Source: Inia geoffrensis (taxonomy: Eukaryota; Chordata; Mammalia; Artiodactyla; Iniidae). From it: DNA of 64,000 bases. Below, piece after piece: positions 11,621 to 21,428 of this stretch. The DNA lies in contig CM070903.1 in assembly GCA_036417435.1 (NCBI GenBank), forward strand, positions 57,884,001-57,948,000, in the 5' to 3' direction. Below the pieces are notes generated by a model, which saw nothing but the letters and a program-made list of their open reading frames with translations, was not told the origin of the DNA and made no database searches. The translations under genes were made by a program, and so were the position numbers. Positions within the stretch are counted from its first letter, which is position 1; each line of letters begins with the position of its first letter.

Positions 11621-12069
11621 TTTAATGTGAGACCTGCTGAAAGTGGGGCAGAGAGCTTTGAGAGTATCTGGGAGAGAAGAGTTCCTATCAAATACGAAGG
11701 AATCCATATTTCATATGATCTATTGTTCAACATTAGGAAATCAAATGATTCAACCAGTATAGGTTATTTTTACCACCAATTTATTGGAAAACTAATTTCT
11801 TTGGGAATGTATGTAACAGAATATGAAAATGGGCATCTTCCTTAACTTCCATTCTGAAAATTTCACAGGGTGTGTGTTACATCAGATATCAAGTTGAGTG
11901 TGAAACTAAACTCCATATGATAATTTATTTAAAACAAAAGAGTTAGCTCTATGGCTTTTCACTCACTTTGAGAATGTAAAGGGTTCTTGAGAGGGAAGAG
12001 CATGTGTGAGATCTTCCTGAGAAAGGAAGAGCTGTTGCTATTCCATGGGATCTCTTCAGTTTCCTGGGA
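11621..12069. other. Unassigned DNA
   Basis: No gene supported; the 72-codon frame at 11627-11845 lacks motifs. Confidence 0.45.
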
Positions 12070-14323
12070 AGTTTTTTTTTGTTTAAAACTTTAATTTACA
12101 AATTTTCAACGTATACAAACATTATTGATTTTATTATATCAACCTTATATCCTGTGACCTTTGTAGATTTCTTGAGATTTTTAATGTAGATGATTATATT
12201 GTCTACAAATAGAGATCTTTATCCATTACTTTGCAATTTTTAATGTTTTTGGTGTTTTTTTCTTGCCTTATTACATGGACTAGGACTACCAGTATAATAT
12301 GGAATAGTTATTTATGTTGTGTTAAGGACCTTTTGTCTCTAAGTTCATAAAAGATATTGGTCTGTAGTTTTTCTTCTCTTTCTTCTCCTTTTGAGTAATG
12401 TCTGCCTGCTTTTTTTTTCAGGGTAATGCTGAACTTAAAAAATAAGTTGGAAAATATTTTCCCTTTTCTATTTTCTGGTAATATTAGTGTAGAAATTGTA
12501 TTGTTTCTTCCTTGAATATTCTGCAGAATTCACAAGCCATGCAATCTGGTCTGGGTTTTAAACTTTATGTAAGGTTAGCAACCTTAATTTCTATTTCATT
12601 AAGAGGTATAGGAGCGTAAATCATAGTATGTATTTATTTACTGATGAATTTTATCAGTTGGTTCTTTCGAAGAATTTATTTTCATCTGTATTATCAAATT
12701 TATCAGCACATTTGTTTATAATATTCCCTTATTGTACTTTTACTGTCTGTCAGATTTCTAGTGATGTACCCTTATTTGTGTTTCTTCCCTTTTTTCTTGA
12801 CCACTATGACTAGGAGTTTATTAATTTTATTGATCTTTTCCTAGAGTCCTTAATTTTTCTGTTTTAAATGTCATTGGTTTCTGCTCTTATTTTTGTTTGT
12901 TTTTTTCTTCTGCCAGCTTTGGGTTTTAATTTGCTCTTTTTTAAAAAGATATTAATGGTATGAAATTAGATCACAGATTTAGGATCTTTCATCTTTTCTA
13001 ACATAAGCATTGAACACTATAAATTTCCCAATAATAACTGTATGTCAAAAATTTTCATATGTTCATAATTTTCACATGAATCCTTTGTTTTCAATGTATT
13101 TGTTTACAATTCAAAATACTTTCTATTTTTCCTTGTTATTTTTTTTATTTAACCAAAGGATTATTTAGAAGTATATTGTTTATAAATATTTAGGAATTTT
13201 CATAAATCTTTATGTTATTGATTTCTAGTTTAATTCTATTATGATCAGAGAACACTTTATTTGATTTCAATCTTTTGAATTTGTTGAGATTTCTTTATAA
13301 TTCAGAATATGATCTACTATGGTATATGTTCTATGTGCACTTGAGAAGGATGTGTATTTCCTAGTACTGGAGGGGATATTCTAAATGGCAATTAGGTCAA
13401 TTATATTGATAGTGTTGTTCAAATCTTCTATATTCTTACTGCTTTAATATCTATCTGTTCTGTCAGGTCCTGAGAGAGGAGTGTTGAAGACTCTAACAAT
13501 AAATGTGAATTAGTCTGTTTCTCTTTTCAGTTGTATCAGTTTTTTCTTCATGTGTTAAAGCCCTGTCATTAGCTGTATACACATTTAGGATTGTTATAAC
13601 TTCTTGACTAATCCAATTGTTGTGTGTGTGTGTCTGTGTGTGTGTGTGTGTGTCTCCATATCTATATATCTATATTTTCTTTACCTCTGGTATTAACTCT
13701 TGTTCTGAAACCTACTTTGTCACAATAATATAGCTTCTCCTGATCTCTTTTGATCAATATTTGCCCTGTATATAATTTTCCATTCTTTTACTTTTAACTT
13801 ATGTCTTTACATTTAAACTGTATTTTTTTTACATAGTATATAGTTTGGGTCTTTATTTATTATACAGACTGATAATCTCTGTCTTTTAATTGACTGTATA
13901 CAACATTTCATGCAATTTTTATATAGTTGGGTTTAAAGTTACCATCTTACATCTTGTTTTTCAGTTGGGACATCTGTTTCTTGTTCTCTATTCTTCTTTT
14001 TCTGACTTCTTTTAAATTACTTGAATTTTTATTATTTTATATCTATTATTGGCTTATTAGTTATAATTATTTTATTTTTTATTCGTCTCTAGGGTTTATA
14101 TTATACAACTTTAACTTATCATTGTCTACCTCCCTATCATTTCAGTTCACATATATAGTATAAATAGATGCAACCTTACCTTATATTGTTATACACTTTA
14201 ATTCTACATATGTTATAAACCACATAGTACAATGTTTCTATATTTACCTTAGACATTCAATTATAAAGAGATTAAATTTTTTTTAAAAATTGCTGTTTAC
14301 ACTTGCTCACAATTTTACCATTT
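12070..14323 (-). mobile_element. Old L1 LINE (ORF2 region), antisense
   Basis: Reads as the complement of L1 ORF2, from reverse transcriptase toward endonuclease as coordinates rise. Landmarks include 'aaaagatattggtctgtagt' (12350s), 'ttattgatcttttcctagag' (12820s), 'tctattatgatcagagaaca' (13240s) and 'cttgagaaggatgtgtattt' (13340s). No frame stays open for the expected length. A TG repeat sits at 13620-13652. The 78-codon + strand frame at 13927-14163 is antisense low-complexity sequence. Confidence 0.8.
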
Positions 14324-14430
14324 CCAGTGCTCTTTATTTTTTTTAATTTTTAATTAGTTAATTAATTTATTTTTGGCTGTGTTGGGTCTTTATTAGAATC
14401 AGCTAAGTGATTATATGCTAATCAGCAAAA

Positions 14431-14468
14431 CATTCTTAACTGTCCTTCTGAAAGGACAGTTAAGAATG
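14431..14468. repeat. Perfect 17-bp hairpin palindrome
   Basis: CATTCTTAACTGTCCTT at 14431-14447 and its exact complement AAGGACAGTTAAGAATG at 14452-14468, loop CTGA. It lies inside the composite SINE insertion and is followed at once by a 13-bp tandem repeat (GTCAATTCCTTCT, 14468-14480, then 14481-14493 with one mismatch). Confidence 0.97.
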
Positions 14469-14589
14469 TCAATTCCTTCTGTCAATTCCTTTCCTGTGAG
14501 TCACTCAAACTCTTTTTTTAAAAGTTAACTTTGAGCACACTGAACAGAGATGGTAAGGAGTCTCATGTGCTATGTAGAAACTCACGGTT

Positions 14590-14971
14590 ATTTTTTAAAA
14601 TTAATTTATTTAATTTATTTTATTTTTGGCTGCGTTGCGTCTTTGTTGCTGTGCACAGGCTTTTCTCTAGTTGCGGTGAGCAGGTGCTACTCTTCGTTGC
14701 AGTGCGTGGGCTTCTCATTATGGTGGCTTCTCTTTGTTTTGAAGCACAGGCTCTAGGCGCACGGGCTTCAGTAGTTGCAGCACATGGGCTCAGTAGTTGT
14801 GGCTCACAGGGTCCAGAGCACAGGCACAGGCTCCAGAGCGTAGGCTCAGTAGTTGTGACACATGGGCTTAGTTGATCTGCGGCATGTGGGATCTTCCTGA
14901 GCCAGGGCTTGAACCCATGTCCCCTGCATTGGCAGGCAGATTCCTAACCACTGTGCCACCAGAGAAGCCCT
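14590..14971 (-). mobile_element. CHR-family SINE (long type), antisense
   Basis: Complement of the longer CHR SINE: 'ggctgcgttgcgtctttgtt' near the T-rich side, several 'cagtagttgtggctcaca' motifs in the middle, and 'ccactgtgccaccagagaag' at the 5' end. About 380 bases. The 114-codon + frame at 14531-14875 is within it. Confidence 0.9.
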
Positions 14972-14986
14972 CCAGTGCTCTTTATT

Positions 14987-15427
14987 ATATACATCTTTGT
15001 ATTGTGTGTGTGTATGTATGTGTGTGTGTGCTTGTGTTGTTGCATGCATGCATGGTATCTAAGTTTCTGTCTGGTATCATACTCCTTCTGTTTAAAGAAC
15101 TTCCTTAAGTATTTATCGTCTTCCAGCAGGGAATTCTTGTCAGTTTTTGACCAAAAAGGTCTTTATTTTATCTGCATTTTGAAAGTGTGTTTTTGGCTTT
15201 CAGTACCATAAATGTGTCATTGTATTATCTTCTGGCTTGCATAATTTCTGATTAGAAGTCTGCTGTAATTCTTATCTTTGTTCCTCTATACGTTATAGTT
15301 CCTCCTGCATTCTCCTGGCTGCTTTAAAAGTTTATCTTTCATTTTCAGCAGTCCAGCTATCATGTATATAGATGGATTTTTGTTGGATTTTTATCCTGCT
15401 GAGCTTCCTGAATTGGTGATTAGTTTT
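14987..15427 (-). mobile_element. Old L1 LINE continuation (5' side), antisense
   Basis: The L1 sequence interrupted by the SINE resumes after the second TSD copy. It includes phrases such as 'tctgcattttgaaagtgtgt' and 'cattgtattatcttctggct', seen in old L1 5' sections in antisense. A TG-rich tract lies at about 15004-15031. No intact frame. Confidence 0.55.
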
Positions 15428-15873
15428 TGTAACGGGTTGAATGGTGCCCCTCCCCTGAAAATATATGTCCATTCTAATCTTTGAGACCTTTGAACGTGAC
15501 CGTATTTGGGAAGAAAGTCTTTGCAAGTGTAATTAAGTAAAAGATTTCAAGATGTGATCATCTTGGATTATCTGGTGCCCTTATAAGTGTCCTTATAAGA
15601 GACACACAGAAGAGAGACAGAGATTAGGCCAGGTGAAAATGTAGACAGAGATTTAGGTTGTTCAACCACAATCCAAGGAATACCTGGAGTTACAAGAAAC
15701 TAGAAGAGGCAAGGAAGTATTCTCTCCTAGAACACATAGAGAGAGTGTGACCCTGGATACACCTTGATTTCAGACTTCTGGCCTCTACAACTGTGATAGA
15801 ATGAATTTCTATAAAAACAGAAAGCCACAAAATTTGCGGTAATTTATTACATCAGCCCAAGAAAACTAATGCA
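15428..15873 (+). mobile_element. MLT1-type LTR (ERVL-MaLR)
   Basis: Starts TGTAACGGGTTGAATGGTG and ends near CCCAAGAAAACTAATGC, with 'gacctttgaacgtgaccgta', 'ggtgcccttataagtgtcct' and 'ttcagacttctggcctctac' in the order of an MLT1 LTR. It interrupts the antisense L1. Confidence 0.92.
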
Positions 15874-16579
15874 GTTGTTTTTTATTCTTTTGCTGAAATT
15901 CTGCTTTCATTTCTTCAAATATTTCCTGAGCTAATATGCTTATGAATGGAATGCATCATCGATCCATTTTTTGTTTTTTTATAGCATTTCTACATATTTT
16001 ACATGTTATCCTCTCTGCTGAAATTGTCCAGTTTCCTGTATTTTGTCTATTCCAATAGATGGGTTTTGCTTATACCTTGCTGCATGAACAGTTGATCCTA
16101 GACTGAGCCCTGTGGGTGAGAGAGTTTGTTGACCTTCTTTCAGAGGCTTAAGTTTTATTCTCTGTAGGAGAGAAAGATCCAGGGAAGCATATGGGGTTTT
16201 GTTCTGTCCTTCATCAGTCATTGATCACCTCCTAAAGGCCTATGCCACCAAGTAGGTCTCTCTTTATCTTCTGTTCAGGTCTTGATCTTTCTCATAAGCA
16301 CCTGATCTTTCTCATTGGCCTGTAAAAAGAGCCAATGAGTGTGTACAGATTCACCTTGACATGCTAGCACACACGACCTTTAAGAATTTGTTAAAAATTC
16401 TTTAATGAGTGCCACTTTTTCTTCCTGTGTTCTTCCAAATGTGAAACAGTCCATTGGTCTTATCTCTCACCAGAGAGACTTGTAATTTTTACAGTTCAGT
16501 TTTCTTACAACTTCAGGCACATCTTTGGCTCAAATAAAAAAAGTAATATTTTGTAAATTATTTGACTCTTTATTGTTAG
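15874..16579 (-). repeat. Probable old L1/HAL1 5' sequence, antisense
   Basis: T-rich start 'ttgttttttattcttttgct' continues the L1 texture, and the middle part resembles an old L1 leader, but the match is weak. No gene supported; the 71-codon minus frame at 16006-16221 has no motif. Confidence 0.35.
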
Positions 16580-17093
16580 GTGGAAGCACTGTTCTGTTGT
16601 GACTTTCTGCATCCTAAGGAGAAACAAAACTCTTTTATTACTGTTTCAATCATGATGAGATTTTTGCCACTATTTTTGCCACTATCCTTTTTATTCTACT
16701 CAATATTTTGTTGGTTTATTTTTCTTTCAGTCATGATTTTTTTTGCCATAGATTTCTCTATGTTATTTGTATTTTCAAGGAACCAATTTTTGGTGTTGTT
16801 AATGTTGATTTTATTATTAGTTTTTTCTATCTCATTGATTTCTGCCCTCATCTATATTATTTATTATCTTATTTTTTATTTATAGTTATTAGATTGCTAC
16901 CCTCCCAAGTTTTAATTTTTTTTGTTTTCTAATAAATGTATTTTGGTAAAGTTCTAAGTATTGCTTCAGCTGTTTACCACAAATTTTGACATACGTTTGC
17001 ACTATTTTCAGTTTCATTTAAAAATATTTTTATTGTCCATGTGACTTTTTTTGCCTTAAAGATAATGGGCTTGTGGTACTTATCTTAACTATT
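16580..17093 (-). mobile_element. Old L1 ORF2 fragment, antisense
   Basis: 'aaggaaccaatttttggtgt', 'tctcattgatttctgccctc', 'tctaataaatgtattttggt' and 'ttattgtccatgtgactttt' are complements of the L1 ORF2 stretch between endonuclease and reverse transcriptase. It ends where the LTR-like sequence begins. The 101-codon + frame is an antisense artefact. Confidence 0.75.
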
Positions 17094-17332
17094 TGAATAT
17101 TACTAACTTGAGATATCTGTTCCTTGTGATTAGCAGTACTCTTTTCCCAAGGTGTATGCATGACAACATATATTTCTTAGTCAGAAAAATCATATATATA
17201 TATTAGATTCTTCCCATACTTCTATGCAGCAGTTTACTCAGAGCTTCTGAGTGCTTTTCTCCCAGTGAGACCCTGAATAAAACCTAATCTCACAACTCTC
17301 ATGTTGTACATTTTTCTTTGATAGTTTTGCCA
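17094..17332 (+). mobile_element. 5' LTR of a degenerate ERV (class I-like)
   Basis: A block of about 240 bases that recurs at 20851-21097 in the same orientation with roughly 75-80% identity by eye. Shared segments include 'aacttgagata', 'tgtgattagca', 'catatatatat' and 'cacaactctcatgttgt'. It carries AATAAA at 17276-17281 just before the region expected for R/U5, and begins TG and ends CA, as LTRs do. I saw no matching short TSD outside the pair. Confidence 0.7.
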
Positions 17333-17473
17333 ACCATGAAGGGACCCACAGCAGATTGCTCTCCTTCTCCTAAGCTCTACAGGGATCTAGAGCCTAGTGC
17401 CCCTTGTGCCTGTCCACCTCCTCAGTGAGTCCAGATGACTGAGTAAGTCTCTTCGGGAAGGGATACCTGAATT

Positions 17474-17527
17474 CTCAGTTGAAAGACACTGAGAAGGTTG
17501 CTCAGTTGAAAGACACTGGGAAGCTTT
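17474..17527. repeat. 27-bp tandem duplication in ERV leader
   Basis: CTCAGTTGAAAGACACTG starts at 17474 and again at 17501; the copies match over about 20 bases and then decay. Confidence 0.85.
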
Positions 17528-17973
17528 GGACTGGGTAATTAGGTAAGGGGTGACCTGGCATCTTTCCTTGACTTGACTACTTTAACAGAGCTTGTCAGAA
17601 TAAAAGTAAAGATACCAAATGAAAGCTTTCAATTCCAAAGATAAGGGACACTGTTCACCCTAGCCTGTTACAGCTTTCTTAGACAACTGAGAAATTTACA
17701 GGAGTGGTAGAGACAAGTCCTCATACCATGTAGCAGTCTCATAGGGAAGCCTCATTTATTAAAAAAAAAAATCACTCATCCGAGGATACACATGTAAGAA
17801 TTGGCCATACAGTTTTCTGAGAGCCCATGAGGTTTTAGAGGGAGAAACCGAGATAGTAAAAGAGCTGAAACAACTCTAGCGTGATACTGAGAAGAGTTAA
17901 GCTCATAAACAGCCCACCACAGACTTTTTAATAGTAACTTTATCCTGACAAACCAACTTTAAAATGGGAAATA

Positions 17974-18186
17974 GGGCTTCCCTGGTGGCGCTGTGGTTGG
18001 GAGTACGCCTGCCGATGCAGGGGACGCAGGTTCGTGCCCCAGTCCAGGAAGATCCCACGTGCCGCGGAGCGGCTGAGCCCATGAGCCATGGTCGCTGGGC
18101 CTGCGCATCCAGAGCCTGCGCTCCGCAGTGGGAGAGGCTGCAGCGGTGAGGGGCCTGGTACCGCAAAAAAAAAAAAAAAAAAAAAA
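17974..18186 (+). mobile_element. CHR-family SINE (short type)
   Basis: Begins GGGCTTCCCTGGTGGCGC and ends in an A-run (about 18165-18186). The TSD GGAAATA is at 17967-17973 and 18187-18193, with flanking A-rich similarity. Inserted inside the ERV remnant, so younger than it. Confidence 0.93.
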
Positions 18187-18951
18187 GGAAATAAAGCCTC
18201 CCAAACAGAAGAAAAAGGGCCACCAGATAACCTACCTCTGACTAACACCCCAGCTAGGTTTATGTATGTATGGAGATTATACTTGCAAGTACTTGCTTAA
18301 ATGGGAACTGAAGGAGATCTCCCCCTGAAATGGTGAAGATGGGGCTCTTTTGACATTCCAAATTTTTTTCCTACACAGCTAGAGAAAGCTGGCTGTAAGA
18401 TCAGACAGATTGAATGAAAAACTTATTTTGATTGGTATTTAGGTGCTTCTAAAAGAGGAAATAGTAACTTCTTTACAGGAAATCAATAAAAAATTGCTTG
18501 AAACCATATCAGAATTTAAAAATGCCACTGATGCTGGTCCAGTCTTTCCCTCTGCTCCTCCCTGTTTCTCTAAATGTGCACCACAATGCTCTCCTCCTTG
18601 CTATCTGTCTCTCTCTGAACTTCCTCTTATAACACCAAAATTGATTTCCTACAGAAGGCAACAGTAATTCTAAAAGCTGATAAAAATGTGTTTCATTATT
18701 ATGGCCATTTTGAAAAAAACATTTTTTTTTTCCAAAATTCTGATCTTAAGGGAACCAAAGCTTTTCTAGGAGCAACTTGCATTACCTTTTCATGCCTTAG
18801 ATATAAATGTTCTGCCTGTTCTTGGGTATCTTGTTCTGTGTCTTGAGAGCTTGGTGTATTGACCAGTGAGAAAACTCTCTCTGGTGTCTGCCATCTGGAA
18901 GATGCACGTATGGTATTTGGCAGCCAGTCAATTACCTCTGTCTGGCCATGG

Positions 18952-18997
18952 CAGTTCTCAGGGAAATTTAGGAAATTTTCCAGTTCTCAGGGAAATT
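18952..18997. repeat. Short tandem duplication, period 29
   Basis: CAGTTCTCAGGGAAATT occurs at 18952-18968 and 18981-18997. Confidence 0.9.
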
Positions 18998-19309
18998 ACA
19001 AGGGGTCCCAGTCCATAAGGGACGTTTATCATCTCAAACTTCATTGTGTCTGCCTGTACAATGAATGCTTTTACTTTCTGGACCTTTTTTTGGTGGGAAG
19101 CAAACTTTCAAGATCTTGTGAGGACTGCATCCTTTGCAGTCTCTTGTGGGGATGCGGCTTGCATTTTATTGGTTTGAGTGGCTATTAAGTTCCTACTTGT
19201 CAATGGCCAGAAGATGGATCCTTTAAATAGGAAAATCTTCTAAAGTGGTAAATTTTTTTAGAAAGCTCTCATCATAAACAGCTATTTTACTGGCACCTAT
19301 GTAAAGACT

Positions 19310-19970
19310 AAATTGGGAGCGAGAGCTGGGAGGGATCAGGGTGAGCTGGTTCCCACCACTGCTTGAATAAGCACGGACGGTGGCCACCACTGCCTCTGCT
19401 TAGCTAGACCAGAGTCTTTTCCCAGGTTCTGGATGGCCCAGATACTGTGCCAAGCTGTGGTGTGTAGTGAGCAGGGCCGAGGTTTTTGCCCCACTCAGAC
19501 TGGGGAGTGCGGCAAGGTGGCAGCTTCCAGTGCAGAGCTTCCTCTGTCCCGATTGTTGTCAAACCAGCACCATGCACTCTTTGTGAGTAGAGCCTAGGCT
19601 TCTCCAGCCTTATATCTGTCCCACCAGCTCTCCCATCAGGCAAGGGGGCTTGTCTTCTCTGCATAGGACCCCAGAACGAGGATGCCCAGTCTGTGGCTGG
19701 ATCTACTCCCTCCTTAGGATGAGGGTCCACCCATGTGGACCTTCTCTTCCTTTCAGATGCCTCCCAGGGGCTCAGGTCCCGACCTGATGCCTTTTTTCCA
19801 TCCTACTCAGTTACATGGAAATCTTTCTTGCAGCTTTGGTTGTATAGGAGTTATTCTGCTGTTTTCCAGTTAGTCTTCTGTGAGAATTGTTCCACATCTA
19901 GTTGTATTTTTGGTGTGTTTGTGGGGAGGAGGTGAGCTCCAAGTCCTACTCTGCCATCTTGATCTGATCT
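19310..19970 (-). mobile_element. Orphan L1 5' end (5' UTR-like), antisense
   Basis: On the minus strand the segment starts AAGATGGCAGAGTAGGA (reading from about 19965), the usual opening of mammalian L1 5' UTRs. It continues with a CTCCTCCCCACAAACACACC-like stretch and a GC-richer leader. A 108-codon frame (19730 to 19404, minus) runs in the L1 sense orientation and is rich in Pro, Gly and Arg; it may simply reflect GC-rich composition. No ORF1, ORF2 or 3' UTR follows downstream, which is unusual because L1 copies normally lose the 5' end, not the 3' end. Confidence 0.55.
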
Positions 19971-20850
19971 CCTATTGACTTTTAATCTTTGTCTTCCAGG
20001 TACAAGGAAACCTTTCCTCCTATGCTAACTATGACTTAAAATAAGTTGGTAAAGTATACCTTTTAAACAAAGATGAAACATTTATCTTTTTCTTTCTATC
20101 TGGTCCCTCCAGAATTTGGTTTCTTCATCTGGCTCCCCTCTTAGACTTGGTGTCTTATTACAATCCAGATTGAAACTAGTTATACTCGTCATTGTCCTAA
20201 TTTGTTCTTTCTTTTTTGTGTTCAAACGGTTTACGTTTTGTGTCTTTTGCTGCTGTATCATGGCCTTATTAATGTTGTTACTGGTATTACTGTTGTTTCT
20301 TGCATTAGCCAATGTATAACCAGATCTCTGACAAAATTAATGATGGCTAAATGTCTTGAGGCAATCAATCACATATATTGTTCTATATAAAATTATTTTT
20401 AATTATGCAAATCTAGATATTGGAAGAAGCAACAAGAGAAAAATATTTCTTGGATCATAATAGACCAGTAAGACAGATGATCTAGAGAATTTTTAGCGCA
20501 TGAAAGCCTATCAAGAACCTTACCTGACTTAGGAATGAGCCTTCCTAGTGCTGTGAGACAAATTGGTCATAAAATGCCTCCCAAATCTTGGTTGGATTTA
20601 TGACCAAAACAGGGGATACTGTGAACAAAAAAGAGCAAAGAATATTCCGCACAGACCAGTTATACAAGGGGTGAATTGCAACTCACTGCAATTGCCTACC
20701 AACAGTACACCCTGCGAGGAATGCAGTATGAAAAACAGGATGAAGCACTTTGTGCTTTGGATAAACGCACCCCTAGATAGTTAAATACATATCTTAGGAA
20801 GAGTTTCAGTGACCCCAGATTCTTGCATCTTCCCATACATAGAAAAGCAC

Positions 20851-21097
20851 TGAAATCATTAACTTGAGATAGCTGTTCTTTGTGATTAGCAATAATCTTT
20901 TACCAAGATATATGCTTGACTACTTGTATTTCCTAGCCAAAAAAAGTCATATATATATCTGGCTTCTCCCCTACCTCTGTGAAGCAGTTTACTTGGAGCT
21001 ATTGATTGTCTGTCTCCCAGTCTATAGTTCTCAGTAAGACTCTGAGTAAACCTTAAACTCACAACTCTCATGTTGTGCATTTTTCTTTAAGTTGACA
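20851..21097 (+). mobile_element. 3' LTR of the same degenerate ERV
   Basis: TGAAATCATTAACTTGAGAT ... GTTGACA, 247 bases, paired with 17094-17332. TATA-like 'tcatatatatatc' at about 20948. The AATAAA seen in the 5' copy is changed here to GAGTAAAC. The divergence between the two LTRs indicates an old insertion. Confidence 0.7.
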
Positions 21098-21184
21098 AGG
21101 TATAACAGTCAAAATGCTGAACTCCAAAGACGAGGAGAAAGTTGGGTTTTTTTTGTTTGTTTTGGTTTCTGCTTTTTTTTTTTT

Positions 21185-21428
21185 TATGTGCAATGCCCAG
21201 GGAAGGCAAGACAGAAAATAGATTAGTGGTTGTTTAGGGTTGGAAAGGGATAAACAGAGATAGAGAGGTGATAGCTAATGGGAGGAGGGTTTGTTTTTCA
21301 AGGTGATGAAAATGTTCTAAATTGCAGTGATGGTTGAACATATCTGTGAATATGCTAAATAATACTGTACCCTTTAAATGGTTACATTGTACATTTTATG
21401 GATTATATCTAAATAAATGGTTTAAAAG
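21185..21428 (+). mobile_element. L1 3' end fragment
   Basis: 'gattagtggttgtttagggt', 'gatgaaaatgttctaaattg', 'aatactgtaccctttaaatg' and 'atctaaataaatggtttaaa' are the usual order of an old L1 3' UTR, ending with the polyadenylation-type AATAAA. This is one of the few LINE 3' ends on the + strand here. Confidence 0.75.

Larger units (their letters stand above)
14324..14986 (-). mobile_element. Composite CHR SINE insertion with one TSD pair
   Basis: The 15-bp direct repeat CCAGTGCTCTTTATT is exact at 14324-14338 and 14972-14986. Between them lie a 3' SINE stub (about 14339-14393, antisense, ending in '...gggtctttatt'), about 200 bases of non-SINE sequence with a palindrome and a small tandem repeat, and a second, long-type CHR SINE (about 14590-14971, antisense) that repeats the same 3' section. 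Only the outer pair of TSDs is evident. Either two insertions or one chimeric retrotransposition could explain it. Confidence 0.85.
17333..20850 (+). pseudogene. ERV internal remnant (gag-pol essentially lost)
   Basis: About 3.5 kb lies between the two LTRs, far shorter than a typical 7-8 kb provirus internal region, and part of it is inserted SINE and L1 sequence. The first 200 bases look like a retroviral leader, with a splice-donor-like AGGTAAGG at 17541-17548. A 74-codon frame at 18443-18667 and a hydrophobic 67-codon frame at 20116-20319 might derive from gag and from the Env transmembrane tail respectively, but neither shows a diagnostic motif. No protease, reverse transcriptase or integrase motif was seen. 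Non-functional. Confidence 0.5.

Noticed and set aside
18443..18667. 74-codon frame as an intact retroviral gag gene
   Set aside because: Far too short and without a zinc-knuckle or major homology region; kept only as a possible remnant.
20116..20319. Hydrophobic 67-codon frame as a real membrane protein gene
   Set aside because: Lies just upstream of an ERV 3' LTR; at best an Env tail remnant, and T-rich DNA alone would give such a product.
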